Assembly: GCF_001513975.1 (NCBI RefSeq)
Contig: NZ_KQ947990.1
Location: 546,336-610,335, forward strand
Direction of reading: 5' to 3'
Length of the DNA stretch: 64,000 nucleotides
From: Streptomyces curacoi
GTDB taxonomy: Bacteria > Actinomycetota > Actinomycetes > Streptomycetales > Streptomycetaceae
Of this stretch, positions 16,647-24,923 are shown one piece after another; the first letter of the stretch is position 1; each line of letters starts with the position of its first letter. The position numbers were made by a program, and so were the translations under genes. Under the pieces are notes generated by a model that saw only the letters and a program-made list of their open reading frames with translations, searched no databases and had not been told where the DNA came from.

Positions 16647-17831
16647 ATGACCTCCCTGGAGGCCGCCCGGGAACTCCTGCGGGAGTTCCCGGTCGTCGAC
16701 GGTCACAACGACCTCCCCTGGGCGCTGCGCGAACAGGTCCGCTACGACCTCGACGCCCGCGACATCGCCACCCACCAGGGCGCCCATCTGCACACCGACA
16801 TCCCCCGCCTGCGCGAGGGCGGCGTCGGCGCGCAGTTCTGGTCGGTGTACGTCCGCTCCGACTACGCCGGGGACACGGCGGTCAGCGCCACCCTCGAACA
16901 GATCGACTGCGTACGGCAGCTGCTGGCCCGCTACCCGGCCGACCTGCGCCCGGCGCTGACCGCCGCCGACATGGAGGCGGCGCGCGCGGAGGGCCGTATC
17001 GCCTCCCTCATGGGCGCCGAGGGCGGCCACTCCATCGCCGACTCGCTCGCGACGCTACGCGCGTTGTACGCGCTCGGTGTCCGCTACATGACCCTCACCC
17101 ACAACGACAACATCGCGTGGGCCGACTCCGCCACGGACGAGCCCCGGGCGGGCGGCCTCACGGCCTTCGGCCGCGAGGTGGTCCGGGAGATGAACCGCGA
17201 GGGCATGCTGGTCGACCTCTCGCACGTGGCGGCCACGACGATGCGCGACGCGCTGGACACCTCCGTCGCCCCGGTGGTCTTCTCCCACTCCTCCTCCCGC
17301 GCGGTGTGCGACCACCCCCGCAACATCCCCGACGACGTGCTGGAGCGCCTCCCCGGCAACGGTGGCATCGCGATGGTCACCTTCGTGCCGAAGTTCGTGC
17401 TCCAGGCGGCCGTCGACTGGACGGCCGCGGCCGACGAGAACATGCGCGCCCACGGCTTCCACCACCTCGACACCACCGCCGAGGCGATGAAGGTGCACCG
17501 CGCCTTCGAGGAGAGCAACCCGCGCCCGGTCGCCACCGTGTCCACGGTCGCGGACCATCTGGACCACATGCGCGAGGTCGCCGGCATCGACCACCTCGGC
17601 ATCGGCGGCGACTACGACGGCACCGCGTTCACCCCCGACGGCTTGAACGACGTCTCCGGCTACCCCAACCTGATCGCCGAGCTGCTGGACCGCGGCTGGT
17701 CGAGGACCGACCTGGCCAAGCTGACCTGGCAGAACGCCGTACGGGTGCTGGGCGCGGCGGAGGATGTGGCCCGCGACCTTCAGGCGACGCGCGGCCCGTC
17801 CAACGCGACCATCGAGGAACTGGACGGCTGA
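16647..17831 (+). CDS. Membrane-dipeptidase family (M19) zinc peptidase
   Basis: 394 residues, a TIM-barrel dipeptidase of the renal dipeptidase family. All metal and substrate residues are visible: His20 and Asp22 in DGHNDLPW, bridging Glu125 in MGAEGGHS, the His of VDLSHVA, SHSSSRAVCDHPRN, and the catalytic Asp of GGDYDG. No signal peptide or GPI-type tail, so cytosolic. ATG 16647 (MTSLEAA) has GGGGAAGTGA upstream and begins 4 bp after purE, so it is probably in the purKE transcript. A paralogue at 19486-20613 has lost these residues. The natural substrate is unknown. Confidence 0.92.
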   Translation: MTSLEAARELLREFPVVDGHNDLPWALREQVRYDLDARDIATHQGAHLHTDIPRLREGGVGAQFWSVYVRSDYAGDTAVSATLEQIDCVRQLLARYPADLRPALTAADMEAARAEGRIASLMGAEGGHSIADSLATLRALYALGVRYMTLTHNDNIAWADSATDEPRAGGLTAFGREVVREMNREGMLVDLSHVAATTMRDALDTSVAPVVFSHSSSRAVCDHPRNIPDDVLERLPGNGGIAMVTFVPKFVLQAAVDWTAAADENMRAHGFHHLDTTAEAMKVHRAFEESNPRPVATVSTVADHLDHMREVAGIDHLGIGGDYDGTAFTPDGLNDVSGYPNLIAELLDRGWSRTDLAKLTWQNAVRVLGAAEDVARDLQATRGPSNATIEELDG

Positions 17832-18944
17832 CCGCCGAGGGCGGGGTAGTCGGTGTAGCCGGTCGCCCCGCCCGTGTACATCAGGTACCGGTCCCGCACC
17901 GGGTTGAGCGGCGCCCCGAGGCGCAGCCGGGTGACCAGGTCAGGGTTGGCGAGGAACGGCCGGCCGAGGGCGACCAGGTCGGCGCCGGCGGCCGGCATGT
18001 CCGTGGCGGCCCGCGTGACGGCCTCGGTGGTGAGGCCGGGCAGGACCGGGTTGCCGATCAGGACACCGGGCCAGTCGGCGCGGATCCTTCGGTACACCGC
18101 CGTGTCCGGGTCGGCGTGCACGAGGTGAAGATAGGCCAGGTCGAGGTGGCTCAGGCGGGCCACCAGCGCCGGGTAGAGGACGTCGGTGTCGTCCTCCTCG
18201 ATGCCGTTGACGGTGTTCCCCGGCGAGATCCGCACGCCCACCCGGTCGGCGCCGATCGCGTCGGCCACCGCCTCGGTCACCTCCGCCGTGAACCGCACCC
18301 GCCGCTCCACCGGCCCGCCGTATCCGTCCGTCCTGCGGTTGGTGTTCCCGGCGAGGAACTGGTGCAGCAGATGACCGTTGGCCGAGTGCACCTCGACGCC
18401 CTCGAAGCCCGCCTCGACCGCCCGCCGGGCCGCCGCGGCGAAGTCGGCGACGGTGGCCCGGATGTCGTCCGGGGGCATCTCCCGGGGAACGACGGCCGGC
18501 TGGTGACCGCGCGGAGTGAAGATCGTCTCCGGCAGCGGCACGGGCGAGGGCGCGACCGGTGGTCGGCCGGTGGTCGCCGGATGGCTGACCCGCCCGCCGT
18601 GCTGGAGCTGAAGGAACATCCGCCCGCCGCGTGCCCGCACGGCCTCGGTCACCCGCCGCCATCCGGCCATGTGCCGGTCGGTGCGTCGCGGTGATGTTCG
18701 GATACGTCTGCCCGACCGCGTTCGGCGTGGAGGCCTCGCCGATGATCAGGCCGGCGGTGGCGCGCTGGGCATAGTGCGTGACCATCAGGTCGGTGGGGGT
18801 GCCGTCGGCTTCTGCGCGATGGGGGTCCCCCCCGCGCGAGCGGATTCGAGCGTGGGGGAGGGTCAGGGGCGCCATCACGAGGTGGTGGGGAAGGTCGAGT
18901 CGGCCCAGTCGGGCCGGTGTCAGGAAGTCCGGCGTCTGCCTCAT
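17780..18944 (-). pseudogene. Old yellow enzyme / NADH:flavin oxidoreductase, frameshifted
   Basis: Two frames together cover an OYE-family alkene reductase of about 370 residues. The N-terminal frame from ATG 18944 reads PARLGRLDLPHHLVMAPLT and LMVTHYAQRATAGLIIGEAS up to GQTYPNIT; the rest, from about 18680, is in another frame (AGWRRVTEAVRARGGRMFLQ, EVHSANGHLLHQFLAGNTNR, VGVRISPGNTVNG, LVALGRPFLANPDL). The shift lies near 18672-18685 and corresponds to a net loss of 2 or gain of 1 nt. In addition a short palindromic element at 18820-18860 inserts about 14 residues (LPHARIRSRGGDPH) after MAPLT. The 3' end overlaps the dipeptidase gene by 52 bp. A sequencing error for the frameshift cannot be excluded. 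Confidence 0.8.
18820..18860. repeat. Short palindromic repeat C inside the OYE gene
   Basis: TGGGGGTCCCCCC, then CGCGCGAGCGGATTCGAGCG, then TGGGGGAG; the ends and the CGAGCG-type centre match the small repeat at 51647-51680. It lies in frame within the conserved N-terminal part of the OYE gene, between residues that are adjacent in the family. Confidence 0.65.
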
Positions 18945-18982
18945 GGCCGTACGCTAGAACCTGACATCAGTGTCAGATTCAA
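18945..18982 (-). promoter_or_regulatory. MerR-type promoter/operator of the OYE gene
   Basis: Read on the minus strand, TTGAAT (-35, 18977-18982) and TAGCGT (-10, 18951-18956) are separated by 20 nt containing the dyad CTGACA-N4-TGTCAG (18961-18976). The -10 ends 6 nt before the ATG, so the mRNA would be leaderless. A dyad within an over-long spacer is the hallmark of MerR activation; the MerR gene starts 35 bp away in the other direction. Confidence 0.65.
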
Positions 18983-19017
18983 CCCCGGACCGACCGGATG
19001 GACCAAGGGGGCGCGGC

Positions 19018-19377
19018 ATGCGCATCGGTGAACTGGCCCGGCGCACCGGCGTGAGCGAGCGGTCGCTGCGCTACTACGAGACCCAGGGGCTGCTGCGCGC
19101 CGAGCGCACCCCCGGCGGGCACCGCGACTACCCCGAGGCGGCCGTCGACCGCGTCGTCCGGATCCAGGAACTGTTCGCCGCCGGGCTGCACAGCAGCAGG
19201 ATCGCCCAGCTGCTGCCGTGCATGCGGGACGCCGACGGCGGTCCCTCCGCCACCGCCACGCCCCGCCTGGTCGAGGACCTCACCGCCGAGCGCGACCGCA
19301 TCGACCGCATGATCGCCGACCTCGTCCGCTCCCGGGACACCCTGGACGAGGTGATCGAGGCGGCCCGGGAGCGCTGA
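19018..19377 (+). CDS. MerR-family transcriptional regulator
   Basis: 119 residues. N-terminal winged helix MRIGELARRTGVSERSLRYYETQGLL and second helix pair GGHRDYPEAAVDRVVRIQEL, then IAQLL, followed by a dimerising coiled coil (VEDLTAERDRIDRMIADLVRS). The effector region is short with only one Cys (LLPCMRD), so it is not an evident metal or redox sensor. I chose ATG 19018, with AAGGGGG upstream, over an in-frame GTG at 18970. Divergent from the broken OYE gene, with its probable operator between them. It may have lost its only local target. Confidence 0.9.
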   Translation: MRIGELARRTGVSERSLRYYETQGLLRAERTPGGHRDYPEAAVDRVVRIQELFAAGLHSSRIAQLLPCMRDADGGPSATATPRLVEDLTAERDRIDRMIADLVRSRDTLDEVIEAARER

Positions 19378-19485
19378 GCACCGGCCCCTTACCCCCGAAC
19401 GCCCCACCCACCAGGAAGGCCCTGCGGGTCCGTGCGACGGTGAACCGTACTGCTGATTGGACGCCGATCACGTACGGAGACCGCC

Positions 19486-20613
19486 ATGGCAGACCTCAAG
19501 GACGAACTGGACACCAGCCCCGAGGTCGGCGAGCTCGATGACCTGCCTGCCCCCCTCCCCGGGGAGCCGTCCGAACCCGTCACCGGGCCGGCCGAGGACT
19601 CCGAGGCCGGCCTGCTCGACCGCGCCCATGCCCTCCTCGACGCCCACCCCGTCGCCGACGGCTACAGCGGACTGCCGTGGGCGCTGCGCCAGCGGCCCTC
19701 GTTCGACCTGGAACTCGGCGAGGGCACCGTGGACACGGACGTGCCGCGGATGCGCGAAGGCCATGTCGGCGCGCTGTTCTGGGCGCTGCACCTGCCCGAG
19801 GAACCGACCGGGGAGCAGGCCGTCGGGGCCACGCTGGACCAGTTGGACCTGGTGAAGACCGTCGTACGGGCCCACCCCGAGGGCCTGCGCCTCGCCTGCG
19901 CCGCCGGGCCGATCACCGACGTCCGCCACTTCGGCCGTATCGCCGTGCTGCCCGGCCCCGCGAGCGCCGCCGCCCTCGGCGACTCGCTCGGCGTCCTGCG
20001 CTCCCTGCGCGAGCTCGGGCTGCGCGCGCTCACCCTGTCCGGTGTGTCCTGGGCGAGCGAGGCAGGGCTGACCCGCTTCGGGGAGGAGGTCCTGCGGGAG
20101 ATGAACCGCGTGGGCGTGCTGGCCGACCTCTCGGGCGCCTCCGCGGAGACCGTGCGCCACGCGTGCGCGGTCTCCAAGGCCCCCGTCCTGTGCGCCCGCT
20201 CCGCCGCACACGCCCTGCGAGCCCACCCGGCCAACCTCCCCGACGACCTGCTCGCAGCGCTGGGCGCCGCCAAGGGCCTGTGCATGGTGCCGCTCACCGC
20301 GGAACAGACCGGCCCGTCCGTCCGGGACGTCGCCGACCACCTCGACCATGTCCGTGAGGTCGCGGGCCCCGAGTGCGTCGGCCTGTCCGGCGCCTACGAC
20401 GCCGGCACCGCCCATCCACGGGGCCTCACCGATGCCTCCGGCTACCCCCGTCTCGTCGCCGAACTGCTGCGCCGAGGCTGGCCCGAGACCGACATCGCCC
20501 TGCTGACCTGGGAGAACGTCCAGCGCGTCCTGCGCGAGGCCGACTTCACGGCCCGGGAGGCCCAGCGGCGCCGGGAGCCGTCGACGGTGAAGATCACCGA
20601 GCTGGACGGGTGA
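19486..20613 (+). CDS. M19 dipeptidase-like pseudoenzyme
   Basis: 375 residues, aligning with the dipeptidase at 16647-17831 from DGYSGLPWALRQ (residue 58) to the C-terminus (VKITELDG). The metal site is gone: HND becomes YSG, the bridging Glu region MGAEGGHS becomes LPGPASA, SHSSSRAVCDHPRN becomes ARSAAHALRAHPAN, and GGDYDG becomes SGAYDA. It has an extra acidic N-terminal extension of about 45 residues. The frame is intact and codon use is normal, so it appears maintained as a non-catalytic protein. ATG 19486 has GGAG 6 nt upstream. Confidence 0.85.
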   Translation: MADLKDELDTSPEVGELDDLPAPLPGEPSEPVTGPAEDSEAGLLDRAHALLDAHPVADGYSGLPWALRQRPSFDLELGEGTVDTDVPRMREGHVGALFWALHLPEEPTGEQAVGATLDQLDLVKTVVRAHPEGLRLACAAGPITDVRHFGRIAVLPGPASAAALGDSLGVLRSLRELGLRALTLSGVSWASEAGLTRFGEEVLREMNRVGVLADLSGASAETVRHACAVSKAPVLCARSAAHALRAHPANLPDDLLAALGAAKGLCMVPLTAEQTGPSVRDVADHLDHVREVAGPECVGLSGAYDAGTAHPRGLTDASGYPRLVAELLRRGWPETDIALLTWENVQRVLREADFTAREAQRRREPSTVKITELDG

Positions 20614-20691
20614 CGGCCGGCTGTCCCGGGGGCTCGATCCGGCAGGGGCGGAACGGCTGCCCTGGGATCCTCCCGGCGGAGCGCGGCGTGC

Positions 20692-21051
20692 TCAGCAGGC
20701 GCACAGGCAGAACGGATGCCCGGCCGGATCCGCGTAGACCCGGAAGGTCCGCGCGCGGTCCTCGGTGTCCAGCGGCTTCGCCCCCAGCGCCAGCACCTCC
20801 TTCTCGGCCGCGTCCAGGTCCTCGACGGTGAGGTCCAGATGGAACTGCTGCGAGTGGTCGGGCGCGGGCCACTTCGGCGGTACGAACCCGGGGGCGGCCT
20901 GGAAGGCCAGCGCCCGCCCGCCGGGCACCTTCAGATCGATCCAGTCCCCTTCGCCCTCGACGCTGCCGCCGAGCACGCGCGCGTAGAAGTCGGCGAGGGA
21001 GCGGGGGTCGGGACAGTCCAGGACGACGGCGCCCAGTTCGGCGATGGCCAT
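20692..21051 (-). CDS. VOC-superfamily (glyoxalase/bleomycin resistance-like) protein
   Basis: 119 residues with two beta-alpha-beta-beta-beta modules: IAELGAVVLDCPDPRSLADF then YARVLGGSVEGEGDW, and QQFHLDLTVEDLDAAEKEVL then GHPFCLC. Typical of small VOC proteins of unknown substrate. ATG 21051 is preceded by GAGGAGGAAG. Divergent from the CGNR gene with a cluster of GTAACC motifs between. It ends in CLCAC. Confidence 0.88.
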   Translation of the reverse strand: MAIAELGAVVLDCPDPRSLADFYARVLGGSVEGEGDWIDLKVPGGRALAFQAAPGFVPPKWPAPDHSQQFHLDLTVEDLDAAEKEVLALGAKPLDTEDRARTFRVYADPAGHPFCLCAC

Positions 21052-21071
21052 GACTTCCTCCTCGAAGCAGT

Positions 21072-21133
21072 GGTTACCTGTAGAAGCGGGTAACCAGTAA
21101 CCGTTACCTCATGCTCCCGCAATGCCGGTAACC
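21072..21133. promoter_or_regulatory. Cluster of GGTTACC/GGTAACC motifs in a divergent promoter
   Basis: GGTTACC (21072-21078), GGTAACC (21089-21095), AGTAACC (21096-21102), GTTACC (21103-21108) and GGTAACC (21127-21133) lie within 62 bp between the VOC and CGNR genes. The first two form an inverted repeat, suggesting an operator. The CGNR protein is a plausible regulator, but this is inference. Confidence 0.45.
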
Positions 21134-21172
21134 TCGCAAGGGGATTCGAAGGCCGGGAGGTAGCGTGCAGCC

Positions 21173-21673
21173 ATGAGTGAGAGATCGCCCGCCCCCGGGG
21201 GCCTGGAGCTGGTCCAGTCCCTGGTCAACACGCTGGACATCGAGTCGGGCGCCGACTCGCTGGACACGGCGCAGGGCCGGGCGCGCTTCGGGCTGGACGA
21301 GGAGGACGTGCCGGGGGCGCGGGAACTGCGGGAGTCCCTGCGGGTCGCCCTCCTCGCGCACGCGGGCCATCCGCCGCACCGCGAGGTGACGCCGTTGGGG
21401 CAGCTGCTGACGGCGGGTCCGCTGCTCGTCACGGTCGACACCGGCGACGGCTCGGCCGCCCTCGCCGCCGCCGACGAGGGCCCGCTGCTGTCCCGGGTGG
21501 CGGCGGCGATCGCCCAGGCCCTCGTCGAGGGCACCTGGACCCGGCTCAAGGCCTGCGAGGCCGCCGACTGCCACTGGGCGTACTACGACCGCAGCCCGGC
21601 GGGGCGCGGTCGCTGGTGCTCCATGCAGGTGTGCGGGGCGCGCGCGAAGATGCGGCGCTACCGGGCCAAGTGA
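21173..21673 (+). CDS. CGNR zinc-finger domain protein (ABATE domain)
   Basis: 166 residues. The N-terminal ABATE-type region runs to about residue 115 (LELVQSLVNTLDIE at the start), and the C-terminal zinc finger reads KACEAADCHWAYYDRSPAGR then GRWCSMQVCGARAKMRRYR, with Cys-x4-Cys and Cys-x4-Cys ligands. The name motif CGNR is CGAR here. These proteins are believed to be transcription regulators. ATG 21173 follows GGGAGGTAG. Divergent from the VOC gene, followed by a strong hairpin. Confidence 0.9.
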   Translation: MSERSPAPGGLELVQSLVNTLDIESGADSLDTAQGRARFGLDEEDVPGARELRESLRVALLAHAGHPPHREVTPLGQLLTAGPLLVTVDTGDGSAALAAADEGPLLSRVAAAIAQALVEGTWTRLKACEAADCHWAYYDRSPAGRGRWCSMQVCGARAKMRRYRAK

Positions 21674-21739
21674 GCTTTTCGAAAGGTAGTTGAAGATTCA
21701 CCCGGCGCTGGACGGGCCGGGTGAGGCAGAATGCGAAAA

Positions 21740-21780
21740 GACGCCGTTTCGGCCGACTGAGCCTCGGCCGAAACGGCGTC
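21740..21780. terminator. Hairpin terminator after the CGNR gene
   Basis: 17-bp perfect arms GACGCCGTTTCGGCCGA / TCGGCCGAAACGGCGTC with a 7-nt loop. Confidence 0.85.
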
Positions 21781-21796
21781 ACCCGGCGTACGGGAG

Positions 21797-22222
21797 CGGC
21801 CCAGGCCCGTATCTCGGGCCAGCCCTCTTGTTGCGGGTGGCCCAGGCTTCGGTGTCCCAGACCAGGGGTCCTTTTTTCCGGCGACCCGGCCTCGTGTCCC
21901 GGCCCAGGGGTCCTTTTCCGGCGGCCCCGGGCCTGTGTCCCAGACCAGGCCCTCTCCTTCAGGTGGCCCAGGCCGCGTGTTCCGGACCAGGGGTCCTTTT
22001 TTCCGGCGGCCCCGGGCCTGTGTCCCAGACCAGGCCCTCTCCCTCAGGGTGGCCCCGGCCTCGTGTCCCGGACCAGGGCCCCTTGTTCCGGCGGCCCCAA
22101 GCCCGTGTCCCGGCCCGGGCCTCATCCTCTCGGGTGGCCCGGGACCGTATCCCGGCCCGGGCCTCATCCCTCTCGGGTGGCCCAGGCCCGTACCCCGGCC
22201 CAGGCCCCCTCGTTCCAGCCGG
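21797..22222. repeat. Imperfect tandem repeat, about 10 copies of about 43 bp
   Basis: Units begin G(T/C)GGCCCAGGCC or GCGGCCCCGGGCC, continue (C)GTGTCCCGGACCAGG and end GGTCCTTTTTTCCG or CCCTCTCC(T)TCAG. Two unit types alternate. Unit length varies from 40 to 45 bp. Several copies contain the small dyad GACC-AGG-GGTC followed by a run of T, resembling weak terminators. Confidence 0.75.
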
Positions 22223-22223
22223 T

Positions 22224-23567
22224 CTAAGCCGTCGGCCGTCCCATCGCCCGGTAGGTCCAGCCGGCCTCCCGCCACAGTTCCGGGTCGAGCGCGTTGCGGC
22301 CGTCCAGGATGACCCGGGCCGCGGCGACCTCCCCGAGCGCCGCCGGATCCAGCTCACGGAATTCCCGCCACTCCGTCAGGTGGAGTACGACATCGGCGCC
22401 CCGCGTGGCCTCGGTCGCGCTGTCGGCGTAGCCGAGGGTCGGGAAGAGCCGGCGGGCGTTGTCCATGCCCTTGGGGTCGTACACCGTGACCTGGCCGCCC
22501 TGGAGGTGGATCTGGCCGGCCACGTTCAGCGCGGGCGAGTCCCGTACGTCGTCCGAGTCGGGCTTGAAGGTGGCGCCGAGCACGGCGACCCGCTTGCCCA
22601 GGAAGGGTCCGCCGCCCAGCGCCTGCCGGGCGAGCTCCACCATCTGGCCGCGCTGGCGCATGTTGATCGAGTCGATCTCGCGCAGGAAGGTCAGCGCCTG
22701 GTCGGCGCCCAGTTCACCGGCGCGGGCCATGAAGGCACGGATGTCCTTGGGCAGACAGCCGCCGCCGAACCCGATCCCGGCCCGCAGGAACTTCTTCCCG
22801 ATCCGGTCGTCGTACCCGATGGCCTCGGCCAGCTTGGCGACATCGCCGCCGGCGGCCTCGCACACCTCCGCCATCGCGTTGATGAAGGAGATCTTGGTGG
22901 CGAGGAAGGAGTTGGCGGAGGTCTTCACCAGCTCGGACGTGGGGAAGTCGGTGACGACGAAGGGGGAGCCCTCGGCGATCGGCGTCGCGTACACCTCGCG
23001 CAGCAGCTTCTCGGCCCGCTCGCTGCGCACGCCGACCACGATCCGGTCCGGGTGCAGCGTGTCCTGCACGGCGAAGCCCTCGCGCAGGAACTCCGGGTTC
23101 CAGGCGAGCTCCACCTCGCCGCCGCCCGGGGCGAGTTCCAGGATGCGGGCCGCGAGCCGGTCCGCGCTGCCCACCGGCACCGTCGACTTGCCGACCACCA
23201 GGCAGGGCTTGCGCAGATGCTTGGCGAGCGACTCCACGGCCGTGTCGACGTAACTCATGTCGCACGCGTACTCCCCGTGCTTCTGCGGGGTGTTCACGCA
23301 GACGAAGTGCACATCGCCGAACTCGGCGACCTCCGCCCAGTCCATCGTGAAGCGCAGCCGCCCGGTGGACCCCTCGATCCCGGCGACGTGCTTGCGCAGC
23401 AGCTCCTCCAGCCCCGGCTCGAACATCGGGACCTGGCCCCGGCCGAGCATCTCGATCTTCTCGGGCACCACGTCCAGGCCCAGCACCTCGAAGCCGAGTT
23501 CGGCCATGGCCGCGGCGTGCGTAGCGCCGAGATAACCGGTGCCGATCACGGTGATCTTGAGGGGCAT
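22224..23567 (-). CDS. UDP-glucose/GDP-mannose dehydrogenase family protein
   Basis: 447 residues. NAD-dependent oxidation of a nucleotide sugar at C6. Rossmann motif ITVIGTGYLGATHAAAMAELG, GKSTVPVGSA, AWNPEFLREGFAV, the catalytic Cys in FGGGCLPKDIRAF, and the C-terminal domain GATFKPDSDDVRDSPAL. This pattern fits UDP-glucose 6-dehydrogenase, which supplies UDP-glucuronate for envelope polysaccharides. ATG 23567 (MPLKITVIG) has GGAG 7 nt upstream; the frame is open 17 codons further. Convergent with the CGNR gene. The exact substrate cannot be set from sequence. Confidence 0.92.
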   Translation of the reverse strand: MPLKITVIGTGYLGATHAAAMAELGFEVLGLDVVPEKIEMLGRGQVPMFEPGLEELLRKHVAGIEGSTGRLRFTMDWAEVAEFGDVHFVCVNTPQKHGEYACDMSYVDTAVESLAKHLRKPCLVVGKSTVPVGSADRLAARILELAPGGGEVELAWNPEFLREGFAVQDTLHPDRIVVGVRSERAEKLLREVYATPIAEGSPFVVTDFPTSELVKTSANSFLATKISFINAMAEVCEAAGGDVAKLAEAIGYDDRIGKKFLRAGIGFGGGCLPKDIRAFMARAGELGADQALTFLREIDSINMRQRGQMVELARQALGGGPFLGKRVAVLGATFKPDSDDVRDSPALNVAGQIHLQGGQVTVYDPKGMDNARRLFPTLGYADSATEATRGADVVLHLTEWREFRELDPAALGEVAAARVILDGRNALDPELWREAGWTYRAMGRPTA

Positions 23568-23699
23568 GGGGTGCTCCAGAGGTCTGCGGGGGTACGGCGG
23601 TGATGCGGGCCCGAGCATAGTCGGGCTGTTCCGCGGGCAACTTTCCCGCTGTCGCCAAGCTCACGTATCAGTCGTGTGGGCGGGCCTCTAAAATTTGAG

Positions 23700-23713
23700 T
23701 TACTTAACGGTAA
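23700..23713. promoter_or_regulatory. AT-rich dyad upstream of acyl-CoA dehydrogenase
   Basis: TTAC-N6-GTAA within AAATTTGAGTTACTTAACGG, a notably AT-rich stretch in this genome, 53 bp before the acyl-CoA dehydrogenase start. It may be an operator or promoter. Confidence 0.35.
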
Positions 23714-23765
23714 TTAGCGCCAGCATCGCACTTAGACATACAGCGTCCTTGGAGCGTGAGAGACC

Positions 23766-24923
23766 TTGGCCGGATCGGCTGACTTCGACCTGTACCGCCC
23801 GTCCGAGGAGCACGACATGCTCCGTGACGCCATCCGTTCGCTGGCCGAGGCGAAGATCGCGCCGTACGCCGCAGCGGTGGACGAGGAGGCCCGCTTCCCG
23901 CAGGAGGCGCTGGAGGCTCTCGTCGCGAACGACCTGCACGCGGTGCACGTACCCGAGGAGTACGGCGGTGCGGGCGCCGACGCGCTGGCGACGGTCATCG
24001 TGATCGAGGAGGTGGCCCGCGTCTGCGCGAGCTCCTCCCTCATCCCCGCGGTGAACAAGCTGGGCTCGCTCCCGGTGATCCTCTCCGGCTCCGAGGACCT
24101 GAAGAAGAAGTACATGACGCCGCTCGCCAAGGGCGACGGCATGTTCTCGTACTGCCTTTCCGAGCCCGACGCCGGCTCGGACGCGGCCGGCATGAAGACG
24201 AAGGCCGTCCGCGACGGCGACCACTACGTCCTGAACGGCGTGAAGCGCTGGATCACCAACGCGGGCGTCTCCGACTACTACACGGTGATGGCGGTCACGG
24301 ACCCGACGAAGCGCTCGAAGGGCATATCGGCCTTCGTCGTCGAGAAGTCGGACGAGGGCGTCTCCTTCGGCGCCCCCGAGAAGAAGCTCGGCATCAAGGG
24401 CTCCCCGACCCGCGAGGTCTACCTGGACAACGTTCGCATCCCGGCGGACCGCATGATCGGCGAGGAGGGCACCGGCTTCGCCACGGCGATGAAGACCCTC
24501 GACCACACCCGCATCACCATCGCCGCCCAGGCCCTCGGCATCGCTCAGGGCGCCCTCGACTACGCCAAGGGCTATGTCCAGGAGCGCAAGCAGTTCGGCA
24601 AGCCGATCGCCGACTTCCAGGGCATCCAGTTCATGCTGGCCGACATGGCCATGAAGATCTCGGCCGCCCGCGCCCTGACCTACCAGGCCGCCGCCGCCTC
24701 CGAGCGCGGCGACGCCGACCTCACCTACCAGGGCGCCGCCGCCAAGTGCTTCGCCTCGGACGTGGCGATGGAGGTGACCACGGACGCCGTCCAGCTCCTC
24801 GGCGGGTACGGCTACACCCGTGACTACCCGGTCGAGCGCATGATGCGGGACGCCAAGATCACGCAGATCTACGAGGGCACGAACCAGGTCCAGCGGATCG
24901 TGATGGCCAGGAACCTCCCCTGA
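23766..24923 (+). CDS. Acyl-CoA dehydrogenase
   Basis: 385-residue FAD flavoprotein that introduces the alpha-beta double bond into acyl-CoA, normal family length. Motifs: YCLSEPDAGSDAAGMKTKA (first family signature), QFGKPIADFQGIQFMLADM (second signature), QLLGGYGYTRDYPVERMMRD, and the catalytic Glu in QIYEGTNQVQRIVMARNL. TTG 23766 is chosen because homologues keep the DFDLYRPSEEHDMLRD N-terminus; the next start, ATG 23817, would cut it. GGAG lies 11 nt upstream. Chain-length preference is unknown. Confidence 0.93.
   Translation: MAGSADFDLYRPSEEHDMLRDAIRSLAEAKIAPYAAAVDEEARFPQEALEALVANDLHAVHVPEEYGGAGADALATVIVIEEVARVCASSSLIPAVNKLGSLPVILSGSEDLKKKYMTPLAKGDGMFSYCLSEPDAGSDAAGMKTKAVRDGDHYVLNGVKRWITNAGVSDYYTVMAVTDPTKRSKGISAFVVEKSDEGVSFGAPEKKLGIKGSPTREVYLDNVRIPADRMIGEEGTGFATAMKTLDHTRITIAAQALGIAQGALDYAKGYVQERKQFGKPIADFQGIQFMLADMAMKISAARALTYQAAAASERGDADLTYQGAAAKCFASDVAMEVTTDAVQLLGGYGYTRDYPVERMMRDAKITQIYEGTNQVQRIVMARNLP

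Larger units (their letters stand above)
21674..22223. other. Gene-free region with terminator and tandem repeats
   Basis: 550 bp between the CGNR gene and the convergent UDP-sugar dehydrogenase. It holds a 17-bp-stem hairpin and then about ten imperfect copies of a 43-bp unit. Open frames across it are low-complexity Gly/Pro/Arg and follow the repeats, so I do not call them genes. Confidence 0.7.

Noticed and set aside
18820..18860. Intrinsic terminator
   Set aside because: It lies inside conserved OYE coding sequence and recurs at 51647, so it is better read as an inserted repeat.
21797..22222. CRISPR array
   Set aside because: Units are contiguous with no unique spacers, vary in length, and there are no cas genes.
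21690..23603. 637-residue plus-strand open frame over the 43-bp repeats
   Set aside because: Composed of repeat translation followed by antisense of the UDP-sugar dehydrogenase; no start site.
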